Shown: positions 26,996 to 36,265, numbered from the stretch's first letter. The stretch is DNA of 64,000 nt from Gammaproteobacteria bacterium (GCA_013288815.1 JABDBD010000002.1:51492-115491); one strand, 5' to 3'. Notes: generated from the sequence alone by a model not told the origin. A program made the numbers and translations.

Positions 26996-27867
26996 CAGCT
27001 CCTACCGTCCAACTTTATGCAGAATATTCATCTGCTGAAAAAGATGCATCAGAATATGTAAATTACTGTATCACTCACGGTGATACACAAGAACTACAAA
27101 CTATTCTCGAAAAAATAAGTCCTATTCAATTTTATCGACTAACGCTTATCTTGCCAGCTATTCATACCTATTGCTCAACAAGCAGTGTCTTTGACGCAAC
27201 GTGGCAAACCATTTTAGCGAACAATCAATGTCCTTCACTCCCTATTCAAAGCATGGATCAAAAAGAACATATTAAACTCTATGACTTGATAATCGCTCTT
27301 GCTTTTTATCAAACGTTTTTGTCTATGAATGCGCGTGATCCAAAACGTATTGAAGTATTGAATAAAGCTTGTGATTTGGGTTTATATAGCGCACTCATTG
27401 TGCGTATTAAAACGCATATCAGCATTATCAAAAATCAAGGAACACAACCGAAAGGTGAAGAAGCATTAAAAAAATTAATGATCGATACTAAGCGCCTATC
27501 AAATTTATATTGGCGTTTAGGTTATCTGCAATCTGCTTATTTTTTTAGAGATATTTCAAATCATTTTTATGATTTGCACTTAACCATGATTGACACTGAT
27601 GCGGAAGTTATCTTGGAAAAAGCCCAGTATTTTAGCCTGATAGCCGTACATAATTTTTTATGTGCAGGGTTTTTAATTGAAAACGCTGCTTCAAATCAAA
27701 TTTGGCAAAATATTCCAGATGGAAAAATAATTGATTCGCAAGTCTTGCAACAACAGACTCCCAAAACATGGACCGACCAACAAGCAGCATTTTTTCTAGA
27801 AAAATTAGGCGTTGAATTATACGAGAAGATTTATACAGAGGCGCAGGCAGAAATCTCAGGACATTAA
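26992..27867 (+). CDS. Unknown helical protein, coupled to the acidic-repeat gene
   Basis: 291 aa; ATG overlaps the upstream stop by four bases. Entirely alpha-helical in appearance (ELQTILEKISPIQFYRLTLI, ACDLGLYSALIVRIKTHISI); the part around 120-160 vaguely resembles Sel1/TPR helices. No catalytic motif or membrane segment. I recall similar helical proteins of unknown function in Legionella but cannot name the family with confidence. Tight overlap suggests a complex with the upstream product. Confidence 0.7.
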   Translation: MTAPTVQLYAEYSSAEKDASEYVNYCITHGDTQELQTILEKISPIQFYRLTLILPAIHTYCSTSSVFDATWQTILANNQCPSLPIQSMDQKEHIKLYDLIIALAFYQTFLSMNARDPKRIEVLNKACDLGLYSALIVRIKTHISIIKNQGTQPKGEEALKKLMIDTKRLSNLYWRLGYLQSAYFFRDISNHFYDLHLTMIDTDAEVILEKAQYFSLIAVHNFLCAGFLIENAASNQIWQNIPDGKIIDSQVLQQQTPKTWTDQQAAFFLEKLGVELYEKIYTEAQAEISGH

Positions 27868-27892
27868 GTCTTCAAGAGAAGTTACGAGATCA

Positions 27893-27969
27893 GTAACTAT
27901 TCGGCGGTTGCCACTGGCCCAATCGTGCCCGCGCACGATTTGGGCCAGTGGTAACCGCTGAATAGTTAC
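27893..27969. repeat. 77-bp GC-rich palindromic element
   Basis: Arms 27893-27928 and 27933-27969 are inverted complements over 36 bp with two mismatches and one extra T, around a four-base loop. It is far more GC-rich than its surroundings and contains a GGCCCAATCGTGC block. No T-run follows. It lies between the gene ending at 27867 and the promoter at 28058. Confidence 0.7.
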
Positions 27970-28057
27970 CGAGATCATTGGTAAGCAGATAACTATTTGA
28001 ATTTAAGACTAATTGACAAATCTCAATATCGACAGGGGTAATTTCTAAATTGTTATC

Positions 28058-28065
28058 TATACTTA
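28058..28065 (+). promoter_or_regulatory. TATACTTA -10 box before the gene at 28096
   Basis: CTATACTTAATA about 31 bp before the ATG at 28096; nearly identical 12-mer before the kinase gene. Confidence 0.45.
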
Positions 28066-28095
28066 ATATACAGTACACAAAAGCAGGCGGTGGTT

Positions 28096-30099
28096 ATGCG
28101 CTCTTCGTTTGCGGTAGATTACTCAAAAAAACGAGACCCGTTAAAAATCATTAAAGATGGCTCTGCATTTGTACGTGTGCTTGTAGAAGGGCGTGTTCGA
28201 GAATTGTTGCCTCAGCTTGAAGATCCTGCAAGAAATCGCCCTGTCAAATACCCTAAGAAACCTCCAAGGCGATATAATCCTAATACTCACAAGATGGAAG
28301 ACAACATTTCCAAGCGCGCTCAGGGTGCGCCAAATAAAAAACATACAAAAAAAGTCTCTACTTCATTATTGCCTGTCGATGGCAGGATGAAATTGTATAA
28401 TTCGAAAAACAAAGTCGGTTTTTTATTTGATGGTAACTATTGCAATCTCAAGGACGAAAAATATTTTTTTACAAAAGATGCTGATTTTGATATTGGTTGG
28501 CATCATGGCGAAGACGACGAGACAGTGCTACTTGAAGACCACGATGGAGTAAAGAAAGAAAAAACAGTAGGCGAGATACGAGCGCCAATATTAATAACAA
28601 AAACTGATTTAGCTGGATTACGTCAACATAACGCTGATTGTCGAGGTAGAGGAGAGATTCCAGAACACAATGAAGCCGTGATCGGTGTCAGCAAGGAGTC
28701 ACTCTCTGCTTTATTTGCCACAAGAGATAAACTCTGGAATCGTGTCGAAGCTCTTGTGGTAAAAACGAATAATCAAAGCATTCTTGGCGACATTCCTTTG
28801 ATTATCATTGACCCTAAACTTAAAGAACCGATTTATTACACGATAGAGGCGCAAGCAGAAGACGTTATTAAATTGTTAAAGAGCGACTCTATTTCAGATA
28901 AACTCACAGCATTACACATTATTAAATACACAGATAATGAAAAATTACTTGTATTGCTGAATGAGCATCTTGATGGATTCGCCAGGCTGTTACGCAAACC
29001 AGAAACATTAGTTGTCATGTCAAAAGAACACGGTCCTGAGTTTTTTAAAAATGCAACTAAAAAAAATAAAGCGTTATTTAATGCACTTGTTTTTCATCCT
29101 GATCATGTGCTAGATGAATTTCCAAGTGACACAAGAGATGCGATCTGTAAACATGCCAGCTTTAATACCAATGCTAGCGCAGAGGAAGTAGATGAGTTCT
29201 ATCAAGAAAATCCATTGTTCGTACTCGACTTATTCTACAAGGGTGTGCTTTCTAAAGATGTCTTAAAAAAAATGAAAGATGATCCTGAGCCTATGCCTCC
29301 TTCTCCTTATAAAACCACTCGAAAAATGATTAAATATTTTTTAAAACCTGAAGAACAATTTCTAGGTAACAAGGATGATTGCATATCCTTGTTAAACAAT
29401 ATTTTTTCAAATGATCATCCTTTGATTGCGCAACATAGATTATTGGATGTGATGAGAATATCATCTTCAAAATTAGAACCTCAGGATGTATTTAAAATAA
29501 TATTAGAGATTTACATTAAGCGGGTGCATTTTTCCATTCTGGTTGATAACTCTTTTAACATAGACATTAAGGTGAAGTCATGTTTGTCATTACTAGAAGA
29601 TATGACGATTACATCTATGGAAATAGATAAAATTGCTGATTTTTTAATTAAAAATAAGCTAACAATGCCTGCTAAAATTAGAAACAACTTTGAGCTTACT
29701 TTATTAACTCATTTGAAAGCCCTTCCCGCTACTTTAAATATAATATTGAATACGGAAGATAAAAAAGAAATAAGAGAGAGTGTTTGTAAAGCTAGATTAG
29801 GTGAATTACGAACAGAAGCAGCTTACCTATCAACACTTTCAGAGTTAGTATCTCGACTCTATGAGACGTCTTGGGGTAGAAAAAAATTTCCAGATGTCCA
29901 GGGGTGTGCGAAGTCACTCGAAGAGCTCGTTAAGACAGAAATAAACGTTGTCAATAATGTTGAAATCAATAATCTTATTAAAAAATTAAAGGCAGGTCCC
30001 AAGATAAGTGCTGATAAAACAGCATCTAGCATAATCGCTAAGTTAGATTCTATTCTGGACGTAGAAAGAGATGTCGAGCTGGCTTCTCATAGACGTTAA
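28096..30099 (+). CDS. Unknown 667-aa protein
   Basis: A GTG at 28090 is possible, but AGGCGG sits six bases before the ATG at 28096, which I prefer. Residues 1-110 are basic. The middle (about 110-250) is a mixed alpha/beta part with an acidic His-containing stretch (DIGWHHGEDDETVLLEDHDG) and NADCRGRGEIPEHNEAVIGV; from about 270 to the end it is a helical solenoid. There are no membrane segments and I recognise no family. Its own promoter and a strong repeat upstream make it a single-gene unit. Confidence 0.7.
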   Translation: MRSSFAVDYSKKRDPLKIIKDGSAFVRVLVEGRVRELLPQLEDPARNRPVKYPKKPPRRYNPNTHKMEDNISKRAQGAPNKKHTKKVSTSLLPVDGRMKLYNSKNKVGFLFDGNYCNLKDEKYFFTKDADFDIGWHHGEDDETVLLEDHDGVKKEKTVGEIRAPILITKTDLAGLRQHNADCRGRGEIPEHNEAVIGVSKESLSALFATRDKLWNRVEALVVKTNNQSILGDIPLIIIDPKLKEPIYYTIEAQAEDVIKLLKSDSISDKLTALHIIKYTDNEKLLVLLNEHLDGFARLLRKPETLVVMSKEHGPEFFKNATKKNKALFNALVFHPDHVLDEFPSDTRDAICKHASFNTNASAEEVDEFYQENPLFVLDLFYKGVLSKDVLKKMKDDPEPMPPSPYKTTRKMIKYFLKPEEQFLGNKDDCISLLNNIFSNDHPLIAQHRLLDVMRISSSKLEPQDVFKIILEIYIKRVHFSILVDNSFNIDIKVKSCLSLLEDMTITSMEIDKIADFLIKNKLTMPAKIRNNFELTLLTHLKALPATLNIILNTEDKKEIRESVCKARLGELRTEAAYLSTLSELVSRLYETSWGRKKFPDVQGCAKSLEELVKTEINVVNNVEINNLIKKLKAGPKISADKTASSIIAKLDSILDVERDVELASHRR

Positions 30100-30224
30100 C
30101 ACTTCGTCCGTATGCTCAAGTCACGATATCCGTTGATTTTGAAAAGTTTGCCTTGTTTTTCCTATAGTTATTAGACTTATATCAAAATTCACCATTAAAA
30201 ATAACACATTAATTCAATAACACC

Positions 30225-30232
30225 TATACTTA
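30225..30232 (+). promoter_or_regulatory. TATACTTA -10 box before the kinase gene
   Basis: CTATACTTAATA about 42 bp before the ATG at 30274. Confidence 0.45.
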
Positions 30233-30273
30233 ATACAAGTGGTTTCCGTATTGATTATTTCGAGAGAAATGCA

Positions 30274-33200
30274 ATGCACTCATTCGTTGATTATAGTGAT
30301 ATTAATCGCTTCCCATATTTAAAGGACGTCCATTTTTTTTCAAATGGCATGGTACTGGAGGATAAACAAATCCATGAAATGGAACAACAGTTTAAATTGC
30401 ATGGTGAAGCGGAGGACGCCCGATATGCTCAAGAATATTTAAGAGAACAATTGGATATTGACATTGAGCGTGGTGGAATTTTACGAGTTAAAAATGAAAA
30501 ATCAAACGAATTTGAATTATTTGCTATTATAAAAGAAGATGCTGAACCTGGTGCGGATTCTCAACAAGCAATTAATTTGGGTGGTGGAGCTTTTGGAAAA
30601 ACAAAAATAGTTCAAAATCTTAAAACAGGTGAAATTCTGCTAATAAAAATTTTAAAGAATGCGGCAGATAATGAAAAGATTCAAAGCCCTGAATTTTATA
30701 AATATGCTTTAGAAGAATTTAAGAAGGAAGGTTATTTTTTGAAGGTGCTCGAAAGAGGGGATGCTCGAGTTATTCCTAAAAAAATAATGATCAAGGACCA
30801 AGTTCACGCACAACACTTAAAAAGTTACTGTGTCATGCAACAGCTTATTCCTGGGAAAGAGCTTTATTATTTACTTAAATCGGGTAGTTGCACTTTAACA
30901 CCATCTCAGCGATTTAATATGGCATTAGCGTGCATAGATGAAATTTTATATCTGCATAGTAAAAATGTGGTGCATTGTGATATTAAGCCTGACAATCTTA
31001 TTGTGGATGAATCCAATGGCACGATGAAGGCAATTGATTTTGGATTCATGGAATATACGAATAAACGGAGCACAAGATTACATGTAGGTACGCCAGGTTA
31101 TATGGCGCCTGAACTAGATTATAAGTATGAATGGAAAGGGAATAAAGAACTATATTTAAAGCAGTATCCAACCGCTGCTGATCAATTTGCTGTTGGTGAA
31201 GTATTGAAGGATATATTATTATCAGACGGTGCATTTGGATTTGAATATTATAATGACATTGAATTTAAGGGGATAATAGAGGCCTTGTGTGCTCCTTATG
31301 ACAAACGAATGGGATTGGCTGATGCAAAACATCAGTTAAGTGAAGTTATAAAAAAATTTAATGAAAAAAATATAGAATTAAAAAAGTCCTTTAAAGAATC
31401 ATTAGACAGTCAGGGTTTAAGCTTTGTTACAACGCTAGAACAAATGAAATTTATTGCTGATAATTTTCCAGAATTGAAAACTGAATTGCTTGCGTACGTC
31501 ACATCGAGCCCAGATCTAGCTTTCTCGTATGATTTGCGGAAATTTCTCCTGTTGTTCAAAGATGTTAAAAATGCAGACCAATATTTAACTAAGATTAATT
31601 TAAAAGATGTAACGAATCTTGTCACGACATTAATAGATAAAAACAAGAAAGCAGATTACAGTCACGAAATTGATGCAATATTGAGGCTCTTTCCACAAAA
31701 CCACAGAGAGCTATTGGCAGCATCGGCTCTTCGACCTGAGCTATATGATGGATTAGGTAAAACGATTGCTGGACCAGTTTTTATAGATTTATTTTTGGAA
31801 AAGATCAAAGATAAAGAATTTTTAAATTCGATTGATCTACTTCCAAAATCAAAAGAAATGGTATCAGCAAAAGAAATGGTATCAGCGATTATTTCTAATA
31901 AAAAATATTTTCAAGTATTTGTTACCAATTGCATAGATGTATTAAATAAAGATAATAATCAGTATCAAGCTTATATTAATATGAAAAACGTTGTGAATAG
32001 CGCATTTAATAAGATTATATCCTCCACATGGAATGCCGCTTTTAACGAATCGATTATAAAAACAATAGCAGACTACATGCCAAATTTTTTGCAAGATCAA
32101 AATAAAGCTGGCTTCACTCCGTTATTTGCTGCGCTAAAAAATAATAACCAACCTCTTTTAGAGTGTTTATTAAATAATATCCGCAAAGAAGATTTTTCAT
32201 GGGAATATATTGGTTCTCCTGATCAGTATGTTGAGTTTATGTCTAAGATAAGCCAATCAAAATGTTTGTCAGCTTATTTAGAAAGTGACAATCTTAATCA
32301 AGAAGTTAAAGATGAAATTAAAGCGACCAATTCCTTGATGAAAAAAGGCATTAATTTTAATCCAGCATGGATTCATACTCTGCATCCACAGGAACTAGCA
32401 AGCCATGTTGATAATCTTGTAAAAAATAATGAAGAAGATTTAGTAAGAAGAATTTTTAGCAGACGTGAGGTTTTCAAATTTTTAGATCCAAAAACATTAA
32501 CGACTAGACATGGGCAAGAAAAAACTGGATTTGAGATACTGCTGGAAATGGATAACCCAGACTATGGCATGGTTTTAAAAAGTGCTCGTTTATTAGAGTT
32601 TAATACTTCTTTAAATATAGGGCAAAAAGCTCGAATATTTTTTTTGTTGCTTCAGCATAAGTCGAATGCAAATCCAATGATCGTAGGTCGTGATGCCTCT
32701 TTTATTACTAGTCTTTTTGATGCTGTGGTAGCTTTGGCAATCAAAACAAACAATCAAGTTGGCTTGAAAGCAATGATGGCCGCACACGGTGAATCTTTTA
32801 CCGACACACAGGTGTCCAGCGTATTTAATTTTGCGGTAAAAGAAAAAAACTTTAAACTTGCTGAAAGTGTTTTAGACAATGGCTACCTGCCAGAAATTGG
32901 CGTAGATAATTTAGCGAGTACTATAAAACAATTTGGGCTTCCCATAGATTTGCCGCAAATAAGAATTATCACAAGTATAAGCGATGCGTTAGCAAAATTA
33001 TCAAGTCAAGAAAGAATTCCTTACAAAGCATATATTGATTCTCTGACAAACAAACTACTAGAAGATCCTTCTTTTTTTGAAGAGATGAATATATTACCAT
33101 TATTAAATTTTGCTATTGAAGAGAAAAAGGTTCCCTTGGTGATTGATGCTTTCAATAACCTACCAATGGATCAAAATGAATGGATCAAACAAGTGTTTAA

Positions 33201-34152
33201 TTATCCTTTAAATGAAGAATATGATTTGAATTGTAAGTTGCGTATTGCAATCGCATTTAAAAATCTTCACCTTCCCGATCAAAAGCTATTTCGTTCGTTA
33301 TTAAAGGGTAAGGATGTAACTATAAAAAATAATGATGGAAAGTCAGCAGCAGATTTAATTCTAGAATCAGAGTATACAACAGCAATAAGAGAATTAGTTG
33401 AAGAATCTGCTAGTCAACTGTCTAGTGATCAACTATCCGTAGCATTCAAACATTCCATAGAAGATGTATACATCCTAGAAAAAGATTATTCTTTGATTCA
33501 GAAAATTATGAAGACTAAGACTAATGATCAATATATCATGCTTAATAAGTATTTACTTTGTCAAGCGTTGCAAGTTTTCATTAAGGAGGGTCTCTATAGT
33601 TCTGCGAACGAGTTAGTTACGTATCATCCTTATTTTGCGAACTCTGACATCATATCGAAAGTCAAAAAATTAGAAAATCCATCTCGATGGTCCTTCGGCG
33701 TGGATAAACCGAAGTTTTTAAAACAACTAGAGGAGTTTAAAAATACATTGCCAAAATTTGAGCCGCAACATCTGTCACCTTCTCCAGCTGTAGTTAGTAA
33801 CTCTACGAACATGATAACCCAGGCATTTTCTGCCACTTTCAAAAATGCAAGTGATGTCGCTCAAAAAAATAATCAGGAAGGGCAGGCGAGTTCACCTATG
33901 CCGAACGGCCCAAGTTTTGTGGAGCCCATTGCTTATGTTGAGAAGCTGGAAAAAAAGAAGATTCCAACTATCCAACCAACAACTACCGCTTCCAAGTTTA
34001 TTTTTATTAAGGCTGCCAATCGATTTAATCCTAACACAAACGGAAACGATACATTAAAGCAAGCAGTTAACACGACTCCTGCCACTAACAAACCGGAGAC
34101 AGATGCAAATACTAAGATTATCACTATCCGCGTAGGACCCAGAAAACCATAG
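30274..34152 (+). CDS. Eukaryote-like Ser/Thr protein kinase with ankyrin-like tail
   Basis: 1292 aa. Kinase domain at about 95-350: Gly loop GGGAFG (103-108), lysine K125 (LLIKILK), catalytic loop HCDIKPDN with D236 and N241, DFG at 255-257, GTPGYMAPE ending at E280. All core catalytic residues are present, so it should be active. The arginine of HRD is Cys235, making it a non-RD type, which usually needs no activation-loop phosphorylation. Residues 370-1150 are helical with scattered ankyrin-like units (AGFTPLFAALKNNNQPLLEC, NNDGKSAADLILESEYTTAI). An 18-bp exact duplication at 31851-31886 gives KEMVSA twice. The last 130 residues are Pro/Thr/Asn-rich and disordered. Kinases of this style are known Dot/Icm effectors (LegK group); assignment here is by analogy. 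Confidence 0.88.
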   Translation: MHSFVDYSDINRFPYLKDVHFFSNGMVLEDKQIHEMEQQFKLHGEAEDARYAQEYLREQLDIDIERGGILRVKNEKSNEFELFAIIKEDAEPGADSQQAINLGGGAFGKTKIVQNLKTGEILLIKILKNAADNEKIQSPEFYKYALEEFKKEGYFLKVLERGDARVIPKKIMIKDQVHAQHLKSYCVMQQLIPGKELYYLLKSGSCTLTPSQRFNMALACIDEILYLHSKNVVHCDIKPDNLIVDESNGTMKAIDFGFMEYTNKRSTRLHVGTPGYMAPELDYKYEWKGNKELYLKQYPTAADQFAVGEVLKDILLSDGAFGFEYYNDIEFKGIIEALCAPYDKRMGLADAKHQLSEVIKKFNEKNIELKKSFKESLDSQGLSFVTTLEQMKFIADNFPELKTELLAYVTSSPDLAFSYDLRKFLLLFKDVKNADQYLTKINLKDVTNLVTTLIDKNKKADYSHEIDAILRLFPQNHRELLAASALRPELYDGLGKTIAGPVFIDLFLEKIKDKEFLNSIDLLPKSKEMVSAKEMVSAIISNKKYFQVFVTNCIDVLNKDNNQYQAYINMKNVVNSAFNKIISSTWNAAFNESIIKTIADYMPNFLQDQNKAGFTPLFAALKNNNQPLLECLLNNIRKEDFSWEYIGSPDQYVEFMSKISQSKCLSAYLESDNLNQEVKDEIKATNSLMKKGINFNPAWIHTLHPQELASHVDNLVKNNEEDLVRRIFSRREVFKFLDPKTLTTRHGQEKTGFEILLEMDNPDYGMVLKSARLLEFNTSLNIGQKARIFFLLLQHKSNANPMIVGRDASFITSLFDAVVALAIKTNNQVGLKAMMAAHGESFTDTQVSSVFNFAVKEKNFKLAESVLDNGYLPEIGVDNLASTIKQFGLPIDLPQIRIITSISDALAKLSSQERIPYKAYIDSLTNKLLEDPSFFEEMNILPLLNFAIEEKKVPLVIDAFNNLPMDQNEWIKQVFNYPLNEEYDLNCKLRIAIAFKNLHLPDQKLFRSLLKGKDVTIKNNDGKSAADLILESEYTTAIRELVEESASQLSSDQLSVAFKHSIEDVYILEKDYSLIQKIMKTKTNDQYIMLNKYLLCQALQVFIKEGLYSSANELVTYHPYFANSDIISKVKKLENPSRWSFGVDKPKFLKQLEEFKNTLPKFEPQHLSPSPAVVSNSTNMITQAFSATFKNASDVAQKNNQEGQASSPMPNGPSFVEPIAYVEKLEKKKIPTIQPTTTASKFIFIKAANRFNPNTNGNDTLKQAVNTTPATNKPETDANTKIITIRVGPRKP

Positions 34153-34222
34153 GAATAATTATGCTTGCTTAGGGGCTGAGAGCTGATGGATAGCCACATA
34201 ACCTTCTTTCGAGGTTTTTTCG

Positions 34223-34297
34223 CTTCTCCCCTTGTGGGAGAAGCCGACCGAAGGGCGGATGAGGGGTGCTTTTGGCTTAATATCACCCCTCATCCCT
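34223..34297. repeat. Partial copy of the compound intergenic repeat
   Basis: Hairpin CTTCTCCC-CTTGT-GGGAGAAG (34223-34243), then CCGAAGGGCGGATGAGGGGTG and the matching CACCCCTCATCC arm. Close to the left and centre of the element at 24974-25147 but lacking its right hairpin and outer ends. Confidence 0.65.
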
Positions 34298-34540
34298 CCG
34301 AGCCTGGCAGACACCCTTACAAACCCACAAGGATAAGAATGCAAATTGTGATTTACACAACAACACTACGCAGGAATAACTGAAACCATATAATTTTCAA
34401 TGCCATTATCGCCATGACATTATAACTTATTATAATTACTATAATTTTCTGACAAACAATAAATTTAGCTTTTCATTATTCTTTAAAATCAATTAGTTAC
34501 CCATATGTGTCTGCTCAAATATTTATCCAAAATAAAGTGC

Positions 34541-34548
34541 TATACTTA
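34541..34548 (+). promoter_or_regulatory. TATACTTA box before the nine-codon ORF
   Basis: CTATACTTAAATA 39 bp before the ATG at 34587, the same spacing seen before full-length genes in this window. Confidence 0.35.
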
Positions 34549-34586
34549 AATATATGCATTATGCCTTAGAAGTAAGGAGTCGACAG

Positions 34587-34616
34587 ATGAGCCTGTTCAA
34601 TGTGGTCGAAATTTAA
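34587..34616 (+). CDS. Nine-codon ORF with strong RBS (leader peptide or truncated gene start)
   Basis: TAAGGAG seven bases before ATG, encoding MSLFNVVEI and a TAA. It has its own promoter-like box at 34541 and ends 50 bp before the next gene. Either a leader peptide or the leftover start of a deleted gene. Confidence 0.25.
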   Translation: MSLFNVVEI

Positions 34617-34625
34617 TCTATTTGC

Positions 34626-34631
34626 TATAAT
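34626..34631 (+). promoter_or_regulatory. -10 box for the gene at 34666
   Basis: GCTATAAT, 35 bp before the ATG; similar GCTATAAT before the gene at 62889. Confidence 0.4.
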
Positions 34632-34665
34632 GACAGTATGATTTGACTTAATAAGGGTGCTTATT

Positions 34666-35232
34666 ATGAGCCGTAGTAGAGAGAGTGCCAAAGATAAAGA
34701 ACGTAATAGAGAGAGAGAACCAGCAGAGGATGGTACCAATTTTAACACCTCAAAAATCAAATCTTCTTCTGCAAAAGTAGTAGCGCGGTTTGTTCAAAAA
34801 AATACTCGTAAAGACCCTAATACAGCACAAGCTCAAGCGATAGAGGATCGTAAAATAGCGGAGCAGATAGCCAACGACAAACGTGAGGCGCTTTATCGTG
34901 CGAACGCAGTTTTTAATGATCTAGATGCAGGAAAAACTCCTGAACTAGTGGATTTAATTCAAGCGCTTGAAACTTTCTCAAGAATAAGAGATTCGAAAAT
35001 ACAAGAAAAAGATGAATTGAAGGCAGCTGGTAATGAGGCGACTAAAGTAAAAATATTAGAGACAGCAATAAGTGATGTAGACAAGAAGATAAAAATAGTT
35101 CTGCCTGCAGCTCAGCAAGCAGCAAAAAAAGCTGATCAAGCTGCTGAAATCGCATCGAGAACTGCATCAGCTAATACTGAAGGAGAAAAAGATACGATAA
35201 GGCCAGACGAAAAGGGTTTTCGCTATCGATAA
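34666..35232 (+). CDS. Small charged coiled-coil protein
   Basis: 188 aa. ATG 34666 has AAGGGTG eight bases upstream; an in-frame GTG at 34657 lies inside that RBS and is rejected. The first 25 residues are rich in Arg, Glu, Ser and Lys (MSRSRESAKDKERNRERE). The rest is a long amphipathic helix rich in Ala, Lys and Glu (VLPAAQQAAKKADQAAEIAS). No family recognised. It is followed after 35 bp by another coiled-coil gene on the same strand, a likely pair. Confidence 0.65.
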   Translation: MSRSRESAKDKERNREREPAEDGTNFNTSKIKSSSAKVVARFVQKNTRKDPNTAQAQAIEDRKIAEQIANDKREALYRANAVFNDLDAGKTPELVDLIQALETFSRIRDSKIQEKDELKAAGNEATKVKILETAISDVDKKIKIVLPAAQQAAKKADQAAEIASRTASANTEGEKDTIRPDEKGFRYR

Positions 35233-35267
35233 ATAGATTAAATATCATCAAACAGTAGGAGGTATCT

Positions 35268-35777
35268 ATGAGCAAAACAAGACAGAAAGATGATTCCAAA
35301 ACAAAGGAGCCCGTTCCTGATAACTACACAATGACTCAGTATGAATTAACTGAGGCTATTCGGATTAGAACTGCAAAGATTGGAGTTTTGAATGCTGAGA
35401 TAAGCCAACTTAAGCTTGATATTGTAACCGCTACTAAAAAAGAGCTTGGTCACTTAACAGCAAAACAGGATCTAATAATACCAAAAGGTCAGCTGAAGGT
35501 AAACGACCCGACATATAAAGATTACAATGCAAAACAAGAGGCAGCGCATAACTTGGCGGCCAAGCTAGATCGAAAAATAATTGATAAGAAAATTCAAATA
35601 CAAAACTTACAGGGTGAAATAAAAGAATGGAGCGTAGTAAAACCTCAAGCTAATAAGGAGTTGCTAGAAAGTGCTAGACTTTTGTTACAGGAGTCTAAAA
35701 AGACGCGTACTAATAAATTTGAAGCTACAAGCGCTGATGAGCAGGATACAAAAAAAGTTTTTACTAATAAAAGATAG
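35268..35777 (+). CDS. Small coiled-coil protein
   Basis: 169 aa with a very strong RBS (AGGAGG seven bases before ATG). Two long helices (about 25-60 and 85-120) with heptad character (IGVLNAEISQLKLDI, KIIDKKIQIQNLQGEIKEW) predict a coiled-coil hairpin; ends are basic and disordered. No family recognised. It ends one base before the convergent gene at 35779. Confidence 0.65.
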   Translation: MSKTRQKDDSKTKEPVPDNYTMTQYELTEAIRIRTAKIGVLNAEISQLKLDIVTATKKELGHLTAKQDLIIPKGQLKVNDPTYKDYNAKQEAAHNLAAKLDRKIIDKKIQIQNLQGEIKEWSVVKPQANKELLESARLLLQESKKTRTNKFEATSADEQDTKKVFTNKR

Positions 35778-35778
35778 C

Positions 35779-36135
35779 TCATCTCAACGGTTTCTCAGCT
35801 GAAGAATGTTTAGGATCGCTAGATACTGATATTGCAGTTGCATGTTCAAGTTTTTGAATCATTCCATTGAGAGAATCCATATGAGTTTGAAGAGTAGCTA
35901 GATCTGACTCCTTCTCCGTGTTGTTATGCTCATCCCCAGCAATCTCTATTCTTAACTCTTCCAAAGCAATCACCTCATTCTTCAAATCAGCTAATAATGC
36001 TTTTTCTTCAGCAAAAGCCTCAGTTGGCTGTGATAATGCCTCAGCAGACGCCATCTCATCAATAGCAGCCGCTGCAGCCCCTTTTAACAAGGTAATCTGA
36101 GGAAGCATTTTAGCTAATCGAGAATACGTCGTCAT
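35779..36135 (-). CDS. Small Ala/Glu-rich coiled-coil protein
   Basis: 118 aa; AGAGGG before ATG and a TATACTTA box 34 bp upstream. Begins MTTYSRLAKMLPQITLLKGA, then an Ala-rich run and an acidic coiled coil (KALLADLKNEVIALEELRIE). Not recognised. Third of three adjacent small coiled-coil genes, opposite strand to the other two. Confidence 0.6.
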   Translation of the reverse strand: MTTYSRLAKMLPQITLLKGAAAAAIDEMASAEALSQPTEAFAEEKALLADLKNEVIALEELRIEIAGDEHNNTEKESDLATLQTHMDSLNGMIQKLEHATAISVSSDPKHSSAEKPLR

Positions 36136-36168
36136 ATGCCCTCTTAATTAAGTAGAAGCAATTATTTC

Positions 36169-36176
36169 TAAGTATA
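36169..36176 (-). promoter_or_regulatory. TATACTTA -10 box (minus) for the gene at 36135
   Basis: Minus-strand CTATACTTAGAAAT about 33 bp before the ATG. Confidence 0.45.
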
Positions 36177-36180
36177 GTTC

Positions 36181-36265
36181 CCCTCCTTTGAAAATCGAGG
36201 GTTAGGGAGGATTTTTAGGGATAATTTTTTAAATCCCTCCTGGCCTCCCTTTGTTAAAGGGAGGG
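36181..36265. repeat. Imperfect inverted intergenic repeat (CCCTCCTTT...AAAGGGAGGG)
   Basis: 85 bp with outer arms CCCTCCTTTG and AAAGGGAGGG and inner GGGAGGATTT / AAATCCCTCC. Similar purine-rich intergenic palindromes are common in proteobacteria. No coding content. Confidence 0.55.

Larger units (their letters stand above)
34153..34665. other. 513-bp gene-poor region
   Basis: Holds the repeat at 34223-34297, a TATACTTA box at 34541, a nine-codon ORF at 34587 and a -10 box at 34626. No longer ORF in it looks coding. Confidence 0.5.

Noticed and set aside
27893..27969. Rho-independent terminator
   Set aside because: No T-run follows either arm, and the stem is much longer than usual for a terminator.
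33933..34286. Minus-strand 117-aa ORF and other ORFs over 34159-34383
   Set aside because: They run through the end of the kinase gene or the intergenic repeat and have no RBS.
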